This document shows positions 25,852 to 34,013 of a stretch of DNA of 64,000 nucleotides, piece by piece. Both the position numbers and the translations under genes were made by a program. Under the pieces are notes generated by a model. That model searched no databases, was not told where the DNA came from, and saw only the letters and a program-made list of their open reading frames with translations. The DNA is from Paeniglutamicibacter quisquiliarum (lineage in GTDB: Bacteria > Actinomycetota > Actinomycetes > Actinomycetales > Micrococcaceae). Where the stretch lies: the NCBI RefSeq assembly GCF_019084045.1, contig NZ_JAHRED010000010.1, positions 62,001 to 126,000 of the forward strand. Direction: 5' to 3'. Each line of letters begins with the position of its first letter. Within the stretch, counting starts at the first letter, position 1.

Positions 25852-26451
25852 ATGAGTCGCATCGTGGCCGGCGCCGCCGGAGGCATTCCACTTAAGAGCG
25901 TTCCGGGGGACTCCACCCGGCCAACCACCGACCGGGTCAAGGAAGCCTTGTTTTCTAGGCTGGAAAGCTACGATGTGCTTGCCAACGCCCGGGTCCTTGA
26001 CCTTTATGCCGGCGCCGGTTCCCTGGGCCTCGAAGCTGCAAGCCGCGGAGCCCGCTCGGTGCTGTTGGTGGAGCTTGCCCCCAAGGCCGTTGCTGTCTGC
26101 CAGGCCAACGCCGGAATCGTCAACAAGGCGCTGCGCAACGACTTGGTCAGCGTTCGCCGCGGCTCGGTGGACTCCGTCCTCGACTCCTTTGCCCCGGTCC
26201 ACGGGGCAAGCGCCGGAAGGACGTGGGACGTCGTCTTCATGGATCCGCCGTACCCGCTGACCGAAGAAGAGCTGGCCAAAACCCTGGAAAAGGTTTCGCT
26301 CGTCCTCGAAGTGGGGGCAACGGTTGTGGTGGAAAGATCCTCGCGATCCGCCGAGCCCACGTGGCCTGCCGGGCTGGAGAGGTTTGCCGAGAAGAAATAC
26401 GGCGAAACACGACTATGGTTTGCCGAACCCGTCGAGCTCGGCGCCGAATAG
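25852..26451 (+). CDS. rsmD: 16S rRNA (guanine(966)-N(2))-methyltransferase
   Basis: RsmD methylates G966 of 16S rRNA using SAM. The 199-residue protein shows IVAGAAGGIPLKSVPG, TRPTTDRVKEALFSRL, the SAM-binding VLDLYAGAGSLGLEAASRGA, and the catalytic VVFMDPPYPLTEEEL (DPPY). A purine-rich AAAGGGGA precedes the ATG. Its last 39 nt overlap, tail to tail, the convergent spermidine-synthase-like gene. Adjacent recG, rsmD and coaD are common in actinobacteria, but here two minus-strand genes lie between rsmD and coaD. Confidence 0.93.
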   Translation: MSRIVAGAAGGIPLKSVPGDSTRPTTDRVKEALFSRLESYDVLANARVLDLYAGAGSLGLEAASRGARSVLLVELAPKAVAVCQANAGIVNKALRNDLVSVRRGSVDSVLDSFAPVHGASAGRTWDVVFMDPPYPLTEEELAKTLEKVSLVLEVGATVVVERSSRSAEPTWPAGLERFAEKKYGETRLWFAEPVELGAE

Positions 26452-27192
26452 GACCGTCCCCGGGTGCGGGCCGGCAGCCCGCAAGCGGTCCACCACGGTA
26501 AGGTCGAGCCGCGCCTGGGTGCCCGCCAGAATCATGTTTCCCGGGTACTTCCGGGAGAAGATCTCCGTGGGAGCGCTGGCAACAACGGTGGCAAAGACTT
26601 GCGACATCGCCTCGATCTGGCTGTCGGCGAAGGCAAAGGGTGGATCATCGCCGACATTGACCAACACGAGGCCGCCGGGGCGCAACAGGTCATTCATTTC
26701 CGCATAAAATTCGGGGACCGTCAAATGCCGGGGCGCGCCGAATCCACTGAAGATATCCAGAACGACGATGTCGAATTCTTCGGTGGCCAATTCATGGGTC
26801 AAGACGTTTCGGGCGTCCCCAATAATAGTCCTGAGGTTTCCTGCATCAGCCATGGGCAGTGCGTCAAGGACAAAATCGAGCAGCTCCCTCTCCAAATCCA
26901 CGGCGACCTGAACGCTGCCGGGCCTCGTATTTTCGACATAGCGGGCCAAGGTCAATGCCCCGGCCCCCAGATGAAGGACCCGCAGGGGCCGTCCGGGCTC
27001 CGAATGCTCGTCGACGTGGTTGGCGAGCCGCCGAAGATATTCGTAGAAGATCTCGCCCGGGTGGTCGACGTTCACATGTGACTGCTCGGCTCCGCCCAGT
27101 GCCAATACCCAGGCGCCTGCAACGAATGCATCTTCCTCCAAGGTGGCGTGCGCCCCGAGATTGCTTAGCCAACGGCTTGCACGCTTCACCAC
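26413..27192 (-). CDS. Spermidine-synthase-like SAM-dependent methyltransferase
   Basis: This 259-residue class I methyltransferase fold is of the spermine/spermidine synthase type. It has QSHVNVDHPGEIFYEYLRRL, the SAM or dcSAM-binding RVLHLGAGALTLARYV, IIGDARNVL, and DIVVLDIFSGFGAPRHLTVPEFYAEMNDLLRPGG. The catalytic Asp-rich loop of true spermidine synthases is not clearly conserved (it reads LDIFSG), so it may be a methyltransferase and not an aminopropyltransferase. I start at the GTG at 27190-27192, 2 nt after the aminotransferase stop. The next GTG (27187-27189) is equally possible. The upstream in-frame extension lies inside the aminotransferase gene. The 3' end overlaps rsmD by 39 nt. 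The substrate is unknown. Confidence 0.7.
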   Translation of the reverse strand: MVKRASRWLSNLGAHATLEEDAFVAGAWVLALGGAEQSHVNVDHPGEIFYEYLRRLANHVDEHSEPGRPLRVLHLGAGALTLARYVENTRPGSVQVAVDLERELLDFVLDALPMADAGNLRTIIGDARNVLTHELATEEFDIVVLDIFSGFGAPRHLTVPEFYAEMNDLLRPGGLVLVNVGDDPPFAFADSQIEAMSQVFATVVASAPTEIFSRKYPGNMILAGTQARLDLTVVDRLRAAGPHPGTVLFGAELDGFGKP

Positions 27193-27194
27193 GA

Positions 27195-28406
27195 TCAGCC
27201 ACCCACCTTGGCCGAGAGTCGGGAGAGGCGGATTGCAGCTTCCGAGAGCAGCTCCGGCTTCTTGCAAAACGCAAACCGCATGAGGCTTCGCGTGCGTTCG
27301 GCACCTTCTGCGTGGCAAAAGACGGACAACGGAATTCCTGCCACGCCAATTGATTCAGGCATCCGGCGGGCCAGATCCAAGGCATTGTCAAAGCCAAGGG
27401 GTGCAACGTCGGCGACGATAAAGTATGTGCCTTGCGGCCGGTAGACCGTCATGCCGGCTGCCTCGAGCCCCTTGGCCAGCACCTCGCTACGTTTGCCAAG
27501 GTCCTCGGCAAAGTTGGTAAAGAATGCCGTCTCGGAATCCAGGGCTTCCGCGACCGCGGGCTGGAATGCCGTACCGGAGGAGTAGGTCAGAAACTGCTTG
27601 ACCGTGCGAACGGACGCGACCAGGTGGGACGGCCCGGTGGCCCAGCCGACCTTCCATCCGGTAAACGAAAACGTCTTGCCGACCGAGGATATCGTCAGGG
27701 TACGATCCCATGCGCCAGGCAACGTGGCCACGGGTATGTGGGGAACGCCAAAGGTGAGGTGCTCGTAGACCTCGTCGGAGACGATGAGACAATCATGTTC
27801 GGCAGCCAAGGCAACGATTTCAGCGAGCAGCTCCTTGCCGAAGATGGTGCCCGTGGGATTGTGGGGATTGTTCAGCACAATCATGCGCGTCCGCCCGGTG
27901 AAGGCAGCGCGTAGCTCCGTGATGTCCGGCTGGAAATCCGGTGCGTTCAGGGGCACAGTTTTGTGGATGCCTCCTGCCAATCCAATCGTCGCTCCATAGG
28001 AGTCATAGAACGGTTCAAAGGTAATGACCTCGTCTCCGGGCCCAATGAATGCGAGCACGGCCGCTGCAATGGCTTCGGTTGCACCCGTGGTGACAACGAT
28101 TTCGGTCCCCGGATCCACATCCAGCCCGTAAAAGCGTTTTTGGTGATTGGCGATGGCCTTGCGCAGGGGCAGGATTCCCGAGCCCGGTGCGTATTGGTTG
28201 AGATCTCCGGATACTCCCTTGGCGGCCATGTCCTTGAAGATCCGTGGACCATCTGCATCAGGGAATCCCTGCCCCAGGTTTATGGCTTCGTGCTTCACGG
28301 CGAGGGTGGTGATTTCCTCAAAGATGGTGATCCCGAGTTCGCCATCGGGGGAAAGCAAATTGGCTCCGGCAGCCATCCGCTGCCATGGGAAATCAAATGT
28401 GGACAT
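27195..28406 (-). CDS. Class I PLP-dependent aminotransferase (DapC/KAT-like)
   Basis: This is a 403-residue fold-type I aminotransferase. Visible features are AINLGQGFPDADGP, the PLP-phosphate region VVTTGATEAIAAAVLAF, the Tyr-containing FYDSYGATI, the NNPHNPTGTIF loop, VSDEVYEHLTF with the PLP-pyridine Asp, the Schiff-base Lys in SSVGKTFSFTGWKVGW, and the substrate-carboxylate Arg near LMRFAFCK. Its closest match among families I know is the group annotated as N-succinyldiaminopimelate aminotransferase (DapC, lysine synthesis) or kynurenine/methionine aminotransferase. The exact substrate is uncertain. The methyltransferase gene follows by 2 nt in the same operon, and coaD is divergent, 114 nt away. 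Confidence 0.85.
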   Translation of the reverse strand: MSTFDFPWQRMAAGANLLSPDGELGITIFEEITTLAVKHEAINLGQGFPDADGPRIFKDMAAKGVSGDLNQYAPGSGILPLRKAIANHQKRFYGLDVDPGTEIVVTTGATEAIAAAVLAFIGPGDEVITFEPFYDSYGATIGLAGGIHKTVPLNAPDFQPDITELRAAFTGRTRMIVLNNPHNPTGTIFGKELLAEIVALAAEHDCLIVSDEVYEHLTFGVPHIPVATLPGAWDRTLTISSVGKTFSFTGWKVGWATGPSHLVASVRTVKQFLTYSSGTAFQPAVAEALDSETAFFTNFAEDLGKRSEVLAKGLEAAGMTVYRPQGTYFIVADVAPLGFDNALDLARRMPESIGVAGIPLSVFCHAEGAERTRSLMRFAFCKKPELLSEAAIRLSRLSAKVGG

Positions 28407-28520
28407 GGTTCATTATCCCGTGCCTTGGTGGTCCACATGCAAGCACGTCGAAAACGACACGTTGAGTCATCCAGCCGAACGAGGCAGCCCTGCCGAAATC
28501 TGCTTGGTAGATTTCAGGGT

Positions 28521-28997
28521 ATGCGTCGAGCCGTCTGCCCCGGGTCCTTTGACCCCATCCATAATGGTCATGTTGAGATCATTGCCCGTGCCAGTAACCT
28601 CTTTGATGAAGTCATCGTGGCTGTGTCAACGAATTACGCCAAGAAGTACCGCTTCGAACCGGATGAACGCCTGGAAATGGTTCGCGAAACCATCGGGGGA
28701 CTGCGCGGTGTCAGCGTCGAACCCATGGGGGATGGCTTGCTTGCAGACTTCTGCAAGCTCCATGGTGCCGATGCCATCGTCAAGGGCCTTCGTTCCACAG
28801 TCGACTACCAATATGAGACTCCGATGGCAGTGATGAACCGCCACCTGACAGGGGTGGAGACCGTGTTCCTGGCTGCCGACAACCGCTACACGCACCTGTC
28901 CTCGTCGCTGCTCAAGGAAGTCCAGTCGCTGGGGGGCGACGTCGCGGATTACCTTCCGAGGACCGTCCTAAAGAGATTGCGATCTAACACGCCCTGA
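28521..28997 (+). CDS. coaD: Phosphopantetheine adenylyltransferase
   Basis: CoaD adenylates 4'-phosphopantetheine, the penultimate step of coenzyme A synthesis. The 158-residue protein starts MRRAVCPGSFDPIHNGHVEII, with the HxGH nucleotidyl-transfer motif read as HNGH. It continues with KGLRSTVDYQYETPMAVMNRHL and the ISSTLLK-equivalent LSSSLLKEVQSLGGDV. I chose the ATG at 28521. A much longer open frame upstream overlaps the aminotransferase antisense and is not coding. The order then departs from the mycobacterial backbone: the glycopolymer locus begins with galU. Confidence 0.95.
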   Translation: MRRAVCPGSFDPIHNGHVEIIARASNLFDEVIVAVSTNYAKKYRFEPDERLEMVRETIGGLRGVSVEPMGDGLLADFCKLHGADAIVKGLRSTVDYQYETPMAVMNRHLTGVETVFLAADNRYTHLSSSLLKEVQSLGGDVADYLPRTVLKRLRSNTP

Positions 28998-29046
28998 AGG
29001 ACGACGGGTTCGTTGGGCCGCTAGGCCATGAAGTAATGTCGTGGCT

Positions 29047-29943
29047 ATGACTGAGAACCGTCGAGTAATCAAAGCCGTTATCCCTGCCGCTGGATTGGGG
29101 ACACGTTTCCTGCCGGCCACCAAGGCAATGCCCAAGGAAATGTTGCCAGTTGTCGACCAGCCGGCAATCCAGTACGTTGTCGCCGAAGCGTCGAAGGCGG
29201 GGCTTACCGATGTCTTGATGATTACGGGACGCAGCAAACGAGCCCTGGAAGACCACTTTGACCGGGTTCCTTCCATGGAGGCAACTCTCGAGGCCAAGGG
29301 CGACACCGAGAAATTGCGCCGGGTCCAGGAAGCCACGGATCTAGGTGAAATCCACTACATTCGTCAGCGCGACCCCAAGGGCCTGGGCCATGCGGTGCTG
29401 TGTGCGAAGCAGCACGTTGGCAATGAGGCATTCGCCGTCCTGCTGGGCGATGATCTCATTGACGAACGCGACGAATTGCTCTCGATCATGATCGACGTGC
29501 AGGAAAAAACCGGCGGGTCCGTCATCGCCGTGATGGAAGTTGAACCGGAGCAAATCAGTGCCTACGGTTGCGCCGATGTTTCGGCCGTGGACGGCGAGGG
29601 CTACGTCAAGGTCAACGGGCTGGTGGAAAAGCCGGCGGTGGAGGATGCTCCCTCAAATCTCGCGGTCATCGGTCGCTACGTCCTGCACCCGCGGGTGTTC
29701 GAGATCCTCGAGGAAACCCAGCCGGGACGCGGCGGCGAAATCCAGCTGACTGACGCCTTGGAGACCCTGGCCGCTGCAGACGGACCGGGCAGTGGCGTTC
29801 ATGCAGTGGTGTTCCGCGGGCGTCGGTACGACACCGGTGACAAACTGAGCTACCTCCAGGCAATCATTTCCCTGGCATGCGAACGCGAGGACCTAGGCCC
29901 GGACCTCCTGCCGTGGCTCAAGGACTTCGTCGCGGGGCGCTAA
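29047..29943 (+). CDS. galU: UTP--glucose-1-phosphate uridylyltransferase
   Basis: GalU makes UDP-glucose, the donor for wall glycans and the substrate of GalE. The 298-residue protein has the nucleotidyltransferase signature VIPAAGLGTRFLPATKAMPKEMLPVVD, VLLGDDLIDE with the metal-binding Asp, and VNGLVEKPAVEDAPSN. I chose the ATG at 29047 (MTENRRVIKAV). A GTG two codons earlier (29041) is possible. TAATGT at 29033-29038 is a -10 candidate that would make the transcript nearly leaderless. It is the first gene of the envelope-polymer locus, and a structured terminator separates it from the LCP gene. Confidence 0.95.
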   Translation: MTENRRVIKAVIPAAGLGTRFLPATKAMPKEMLPVVDQPAIQYVVAEASKAGLTDVLMITGRSKRALEDHFDRVPSMEATLEAKGDTEKLRRVQEATDLGEIHYIRQRDPKGLGHAVLCAKQHVGNEAFAVLLGDDLIDERDELLSIMIDVQEKTGGSVIAVMEVEPEQISAYGCADVSAVDGEGYVKVNGLVEKPAVEDAPSNLAVIGRYVLHPRVFEILEETQPGRGGEIQLTDALETLAAADGPGSGVHAVVFRGRRYDTGDKLSYLQAIISLACEREDLGPDLLPWLKDFVAGR

Positions 29944-29956
29944 TATTTATGTAATT

Positions 29957-30010
29957 GGCAAGGCAATCTCAGCGTCCTCACAGGGACGCTGAATAGCCTT
30001 GCCTTAGTTT
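29957..30010 (+). terminator. Two-tier terminator hairpin after galU
   Basis: The outer stem GGCAAGGC (29957-29964) pairs with GCCTTGCC (29996-30003). The inner stem TCAGCGTCC (29969-29977) pairs with GGACGCTGA (29984-29992). TTAGTTTGTT follows. Confidence 0.75.
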
Positions 30011-30084
30011 GTTCGAAAGTTGTCGACCGAAACAATGCCTCGCGTCGTCCGAGACTTCTCGTTCTGGTCTTATGGAGACGTTGA

Positions 30085-31140
30085 TTGAGTATTAAAAAGG
30101 AATTCCCCGGCGAGTACGTTCCCCGTCGCCTCGCTCGGCGCAAGAAACGCACGGGTATCGTCGTGCTCCTGAGCACGATCGCCGTGGTTGTCGTGGCCGC
30201 CGTGGTGGCCAGCACGTATGTAGCCAATTTGGCCGAAACGTTCAATTCGAAGACACGGGTCATCGGCGAGGCCTTCCCTGAGGAGCAGCTCCGCCCGGTG
30301 AAGAATCCCGATGACGGGTCCCTGAACTTCCTGTTGCTTGGCGTAGACCATGGGGAAAGCGGCAAGGATACTTCCGAATTGCTCAAGTCGGGTGCGTCGG
30401 ACCAGCGGTCCGACTCAATAATGCTGATGCATATTCCTGAGGACCGGAAGGGCGTGTACGTGATGTCGATCATGCGCGACCTCTACACGGAAATCCCGGG
30501 CTATGGCAGCCATAAGATCAACTCGGCAATGTCGCTGGGGGGCGTACCCCTGGTCGTCCAAACCGTTGAGGGGATACTTGATACCAAAATCGATCACGTC
30601 GCAATGGTCGATTTTGACGGATTCAAGGACCTGACCGCGGCATTGGGCGGGGTTACGGTCCACAACGATATTGAGTTCACCTCGACCGACAGCAAGAAGC
30701 ATCACTATCCGGTTGGCGATGTTGTTCTCGAAGGCAACAAGGCATTGAGGTTTGTCCGTGAACGCAAGCCGTTCATCGACGGCGACTACCAGCGAGTGCG
30801 CAACCAGCAGAAGTTCATCAAGGCGGTCATGACCGAGTTGCTCTCCAAGGACACGCTGACCAACCCGGCGACAGTTTTCGAAGTCATTGACAAGGTCTCG
30901 CCGTACCTGGCACTCGATGACGGATTGGATGCCGCCACGGCTGCAGGAATCGGTCTTCAATTGAAGGACCTGCGTGCGTCCGGGATCAAGATGTTCACCT
31001 TGCCGACGGCTGGCCTTGGCACCTCGCCCGATGGTCAGTCAATCGTTCTGCGCGATGAACAAGCGCTCCTCGACTTGGGTGAGGCACTCCGGACCGACAC
31101 ACTTAAAGCGCACTTGGACCGCGTTGATTTAGACCAGTGA
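30085..31140 (+). CDS. LytR-CpsA-Psr (LCP) family cell wall polymer ligase, copy 2
   Basis: This is a second LCP ligase (351 residues) that starts with TTG at 30085 (MSIKKEFPGEY), with GGAG 7 nt upstream. A basic cytoplasmic start (RRLARRKKR) and one membrane helix (VVLLSTIAVVVVAAVVAS) are followed by the LCP domain: LNFLLLGVDHGES, QRSDSIMLMHIP, VMSIMRDLYTEIPGYGSHKINSAMSLGG, and ALRFVRERKPFIDGDYQRVRNQQKF. It is very similar to the LCP at 21610, with whole blocks identical around DGDYQRVRNQQ. Lying directly before the ABC exporter genes, it is the likely ligase for the polymer made by this locus. Confidence 0.9.
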   Translation: MSIKKEFPGEYVPRRLARRKKRTGIVVLLSTIAVVVVAAVVASTYVANLAETFNSKTRVIGEAFPEEQLRPVKNPDDGSLNFLLLGVDHGESGKDTSELLKSGASDQRSDSIMLMHIPEDRKGVYVMSIMRDLYTEIPGYGSHKINSAMSLGGVPLVVQTVEGILDTKIDHVAMVDFDGFKDLTAALGGVTVHNDIEFTSTDSKKHHYPVGDVVLEGNKALRFVRERKPFIDGDYQRVRNQQKFIKAVMTELLSKDTLTNPATVFEVIDKVSPYLALDDGLDAATAAGIGLQLKDLRASGIKMFTLPTAGLGTSPDGQSIVLRDEQALLDLGEALRTDTLKAHLDRVDLDQ

Positions 31141-31274
31141 CCACTGATACATAGATCACACATCGCCCTGTCGCCGGATGCAAACCGGCCATCGGCATGC
31201 GTATCTACTAGACTTCATTAGGTTCGCCGGCGACAGCAGGCGAGTAAACCGTGATCAACGAGGTAACGAGAATT

Positions 31275-32123
31275 ATGACAGCTGCCGAATATGCGGCGCA
31301 GTACGGCCTGAACAGGGTCGGTGCTCGTCCGGACCTGGTGAGCTATCTTAAGCATGCGTGGGCCAGACGAGACTTTGCGTTTGAACTTGCCAGAAGCAAG
31401 CTGCAGGCTTCGAACCAGCGCAACCGACTGGGTATGCTCTGGGTTGTAATTCAACCGACAATGAACGCCCTCATGTATGGCTTCATCTTTGGGATTCTTC
31501 AAGGCGGGAACAAGCCTCTCGACTTTCCTGCCCACGTCGTAATTGGCGTGTTCCTTTTTGAGTTCTTTGCAGGTTCTGCAAATTCCGGGGCCAAGTCGAT
31601 CACAGGCAATGCGGCCTTGGTTCAGTCCTTGGCATTCCCACGAATCACGCTGCCCATCGCGGCGGTCATTCAGCAGTTTCTGACGTTGGTTCCAATGCTG
31701 GGAGTCATGTTTATCTACTGCATGATCCTTGGCACGACACCAAAATGGAGCTGGCTCATGGTGGTTCCATTGCTCGTCTTATTCACAATGTTCAATACCG
31801 GTATCGCACTGGTATGCGCCCGACTGACAGTTCATGTGCGAGACTTCACGCAGATCCTGCCTTTGATTACGCGGATCCTGTTCTTTACTTCGGGGGTTCT
31901 CTTCAGCGTCGACCGAATACTGACTGCGTTTCCGGCTCTTGTCCGCTTGTTTGACTTCCATCCGATTTACCAGGCATTGCAAATTGCCCGAGGTTCCATC
32001 ATGAACGGCGTTGAATACCCGTCGTTCTACTGGGTTGTTCTATCTGTCTGGGCTGTTGCGGCCCTCGTTGGCGGCACCATTTACTTCTGGGCTGCGGAGG
32101 AGCGTTATGGTCGAGTTGACTAA
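31275..32123 (+). CDS. ABC-2 type polysaccharide/teichoic acid exporter, permease (TagG-like)
   Basis: This is the membrane subunit of the TagGH/RfbA type that moves a lipid-linked glycopolymer across the cytoplasmic membrane. The 282-residue protein has an amphipathic N-terminus with RRDFAFELARSKLQASNQRNRLGMLWVVIQPTMNALMYG, which is diagnostic of this family, and about six membrane segments. I chose the ATG at 31275. An in-frame GTG 24 nt earlier is possible. The ATPase gene overlaps its last 17 nt. The substrate is inferred to be a teichoic acid from the neighbouring tagD and TagF genes. Confidence 0.88.
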   Translation: MTAAEYAAQYGLNRVGARPDLVSYLKHAWARRDFAFELARSKLQASNQRNRLGMLWVVIQPTMNALMYGFIFGILQGGNKPLDFPAHVVIGVFLFEFFAGSANSGAKSITGNAALVQSLAFPRITLPIAAVIQQFLTLVPMLGVMFIYCMILGTTPKWSWLMVVPLLVLFTMFNTGIALVCARLTVHVRDFTQILPLITRILFFTSGVLFSVDRILTAFPALVRLFDFHPIYQALQIARGSIMNGVEYPSFYWVVLSVWAVAALVGGTIYFWAAEERYGRVD

Positions 32124-32970
32124 TTTTGATGATCTGATCAATCCACGCCTGCATGGCAAGTTCGAACCCAAGCCGGTCTACGACGTTGAAACCCAAACTT
32201 CAACAGAGACTGCATCAATAGAAATTGATGCTGCCCGCAAGCCCGTGGTTATCGTGGACAATCTTCACGTCAAGTACCAGGTCTATTCGAGTGGCAAGTC
32301 CGTTGGTGCCGCGGGTGCCAAGCGCCTGTTGCAGTCATCGACGCGCGGTATTCGGGAAGTCCATGCCGTCAAGGGCGTGTCATTCGTCGCCTACGAGAAC
32401 GAGTCGATCGGTGTGATCGGCTCGAACGGCTCCGGCAAGTCAACGCTCATGCGCACCATTACCGGCCTGACGAGTCCTGCTGAAGGATCCGTCTACGCCT
32501 CCTCGCGCCCGAACATGTTGGGTGTTGGCGCGGCACTGATCCCTGACCTCTCCGGTGACAAGAACATCATGCTTGGTGGTCTGGCCCTGGGGTACAACCG
32601 CCAGGAAATCAACGAGATGCGCGAGGACATCACCAAGTTCGCGGAGCTCGAGGAATTCATCGACCTGCCCATGCGTACCTACAGCTCCGGTATGTCCGCC
32701 CGGCTGAAGTTCGCCATCGCCGCCTCCAAGCAACACGACATCCTCATCGTCGATGAAGCCCTGGCCGTTGGTGACGCCCGCTTCCGCAAGCGCAGCGAGG
32801 CCAAGATCCGTGAGATCCGAGAAAACGCCGGAACGATCTTCTTGGTCTCCCACTCGATGGGATCGATTCTGGATACCTGCAACCGGGTCATTTGGATCGA
32901 AAAGGGCGTCCTGATGATGGACGGGGACGCCAAGAAGGTTGTCAATGCCTACAAGGCCAAAAAGAAGTGA
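32107..32970 (+). CDS. ABC exporter ATP-binding protein (TagH-like)
   Basis: This is the ATPase subunit paired with the upstream permease, 287 residues. About 40 non-conserved residues come first, then VVIVDNLHVKYQVYSS, a family-typical insert (KRLLQSSTRGIREVHAVKGVSF), Walker A GSNGSGKSTLMRTITG, the ABC signature TYSSGMSARLKFAIA and Walker B ILIVDEALAVGD. It lacks the long C-terminal substrate-recognition domain of some O-antigen exporters, so it resembles actinobacterial TagH/RfbE. The ATG at 32107 overlaps the permease gene by 17 nt, and the stop overlaps the next GTG start (GTGA). Confidence 0.9.
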   Translation: MVELTNFDDLINPRLHGKFEPKPVYDVETQTSTETASIEIDAARKPVVIVDNLHVKYQVYSSGKSVGAAGAKRLLQSSTRGIREVHAVKGVSFVAYENESIGVIGSNGSGKSTLMRTITGLTSPAEGSVYASSRPNMLGVGAALIPDLSGDKNIMLGGLALGYNRQEINEMREDITKFAELEEFIDLPMRTYSSGMSARLKFAIAASKQHDILIVDEALAVGDARFRKRSEAKIREIRENAGTIFLVSHSMGSILDTCNRVIWIEKGVLMMDGDAKKVVNAYKAKKK

Positions 32971-34013
32971 CTTCCGCGCAGACCCTAGGCGTTTCCTATG
33001 TCATGCCGGTGCTCAACGAGGCCGAGTACCTCCGAGATGCCGTCGCCAGCGTTTTTGGCCAGGACTATGCCGGGGACAAGGAAATCGTCTTGGCGTTGGG
33101 TCCCAGCACCGATTCGACCGACGAGGTCGCGGCGGAGCTGGCGGCCGAGGATGCCAGGGTCAAGCTGGTCCACAATCCCCAGGGGCGAACGCCCATCGGG
33201 TTGAACCTCGCCATCCAGGCTTCGCAGCACCCGATCGTGGTTCGCGTGGACGCCCACAGCGAACTCATGCCGTCCTATACGGCGCGCGGGGTGGAGACCA
33301 TGTTCCGCGTTGACGCCCACGATGTCGGCGGCCTCATGGATGCACGGGGCAAGACGCCCCTGCAGCGTGCGATAGCCGCTGCCTACCATTCCCCGTGGGG
33401 CCTAGGCGGCGCCGCGTACCACAGCGGTGCACCCGAGGGCCCGGCCGAGTCCGCCTACCTGGGTATTTTCCGCCGCGAGGTCTTCGACGAGGTCGGCTAC
33501 TACGACGAGTCGCTTCACCGCGCCCAGGACTGGGAACTTTGCCTGCGCATCCGCCAGGCAGGATATAGGGTCTGGTTCGATCCCGAACTCGAGACGGCCT
33601 ATTACCCGCGTGATACCTACAAGGACCTATCCGCCCAGTCATATGCTTCCGGTGTCTGGCGAGGGGAGCTGTCGCGCCGCTACCCTGACGGAAAATCAAT
33701 CCGCCACGACCTGCCGCCGCTGATGGTTGTCGGTACCACCCTGGGTACTGTTGCCTGGCTGATTGACCCTTGGCTGACGGCCGAGGCGCCCGGCGCCGTG
33801 CGGCTCGCGCTGAACCTCCTGAAGCTTGCGCCGGTCGGATATGCGGGCCTGGTGGTCTTTGCGACATTGACAGGCAAGCGAACCACCATGAAGGAGAAGC
33901 TTTTGATGCTCGGGGTTTTCCCGGCCATCCACTTCCCGTGGGCCGTCGGCTTCGTCAAGGGTCGCGTGCGTGGTGCGCAGGGCACCTTGGATAGGGGAAG
34001 GGTGCGTTCATGA
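32967..34013 (+). CDS. Family 2 glycosyltransferase with C-terminal membrane helices (ExoA-like)
   Basis: This 348-residue enzyme has a GT-A fold: VSYVMPVLNEAEYLRDAVASVF, IVLALGPSTDSTDEVA, and the metal-binding VVRVDAHSELMPSYT (DxD-like VDAH). FDEVGYYDESLHRAQDWELCLRIRQAGYRVW carries the acceptor ED-type site as QDWE. Two or three hydrophobic segments in the last 100 residues suggest a membrane anchor, as in ExoA-type enzymes. The start is the GTG at 32967, overlapping the ATPase stop by 4 nt. The next gene's ATG overlaps its stop as ATGA. It is part of the polymer operon. Sugar specificity is unknown. Confidence 0.85.
   Translation: MTSAQTLGVSYVMPVLNEAEYLRDAVASVFGQDYAGDKEIVLALGPSTDSTDEVAAELAAEDARVKLVHNPQGRTPIGLNLAIQASQHPIVVRVDAHSELMPSYTARGVETMFRVDAHDVGGLMDARGKTPLQRAIAAAYHSPWGLGGAAYHSGAPEGPAESAYLGIFRREVFDEVGYYDESLHRAQDWELCLRIRQAGYRVWFDPELETAYYPRDTYKDLSAQSYASGVWRGELSRRYPDGKSIRHDLPPLMVVGTTLGTVAWLIDPWLTAEAPGAVRLALNLLKLAPVGYAGLVVFATLTGKRTTMKEKLLMLGVFPAIHFPWAVGFVKGRVRGAQGTLDRGRVRS

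Noticed and set aside
27963-28520. A 186-codon N-terminal extension of CoaD
   Set aside because: It overlaps the aminotransferase gene antisense. CoaD proteins are about 160 residues and begin at the MRRAVCPGSFDPIHNGH segment.
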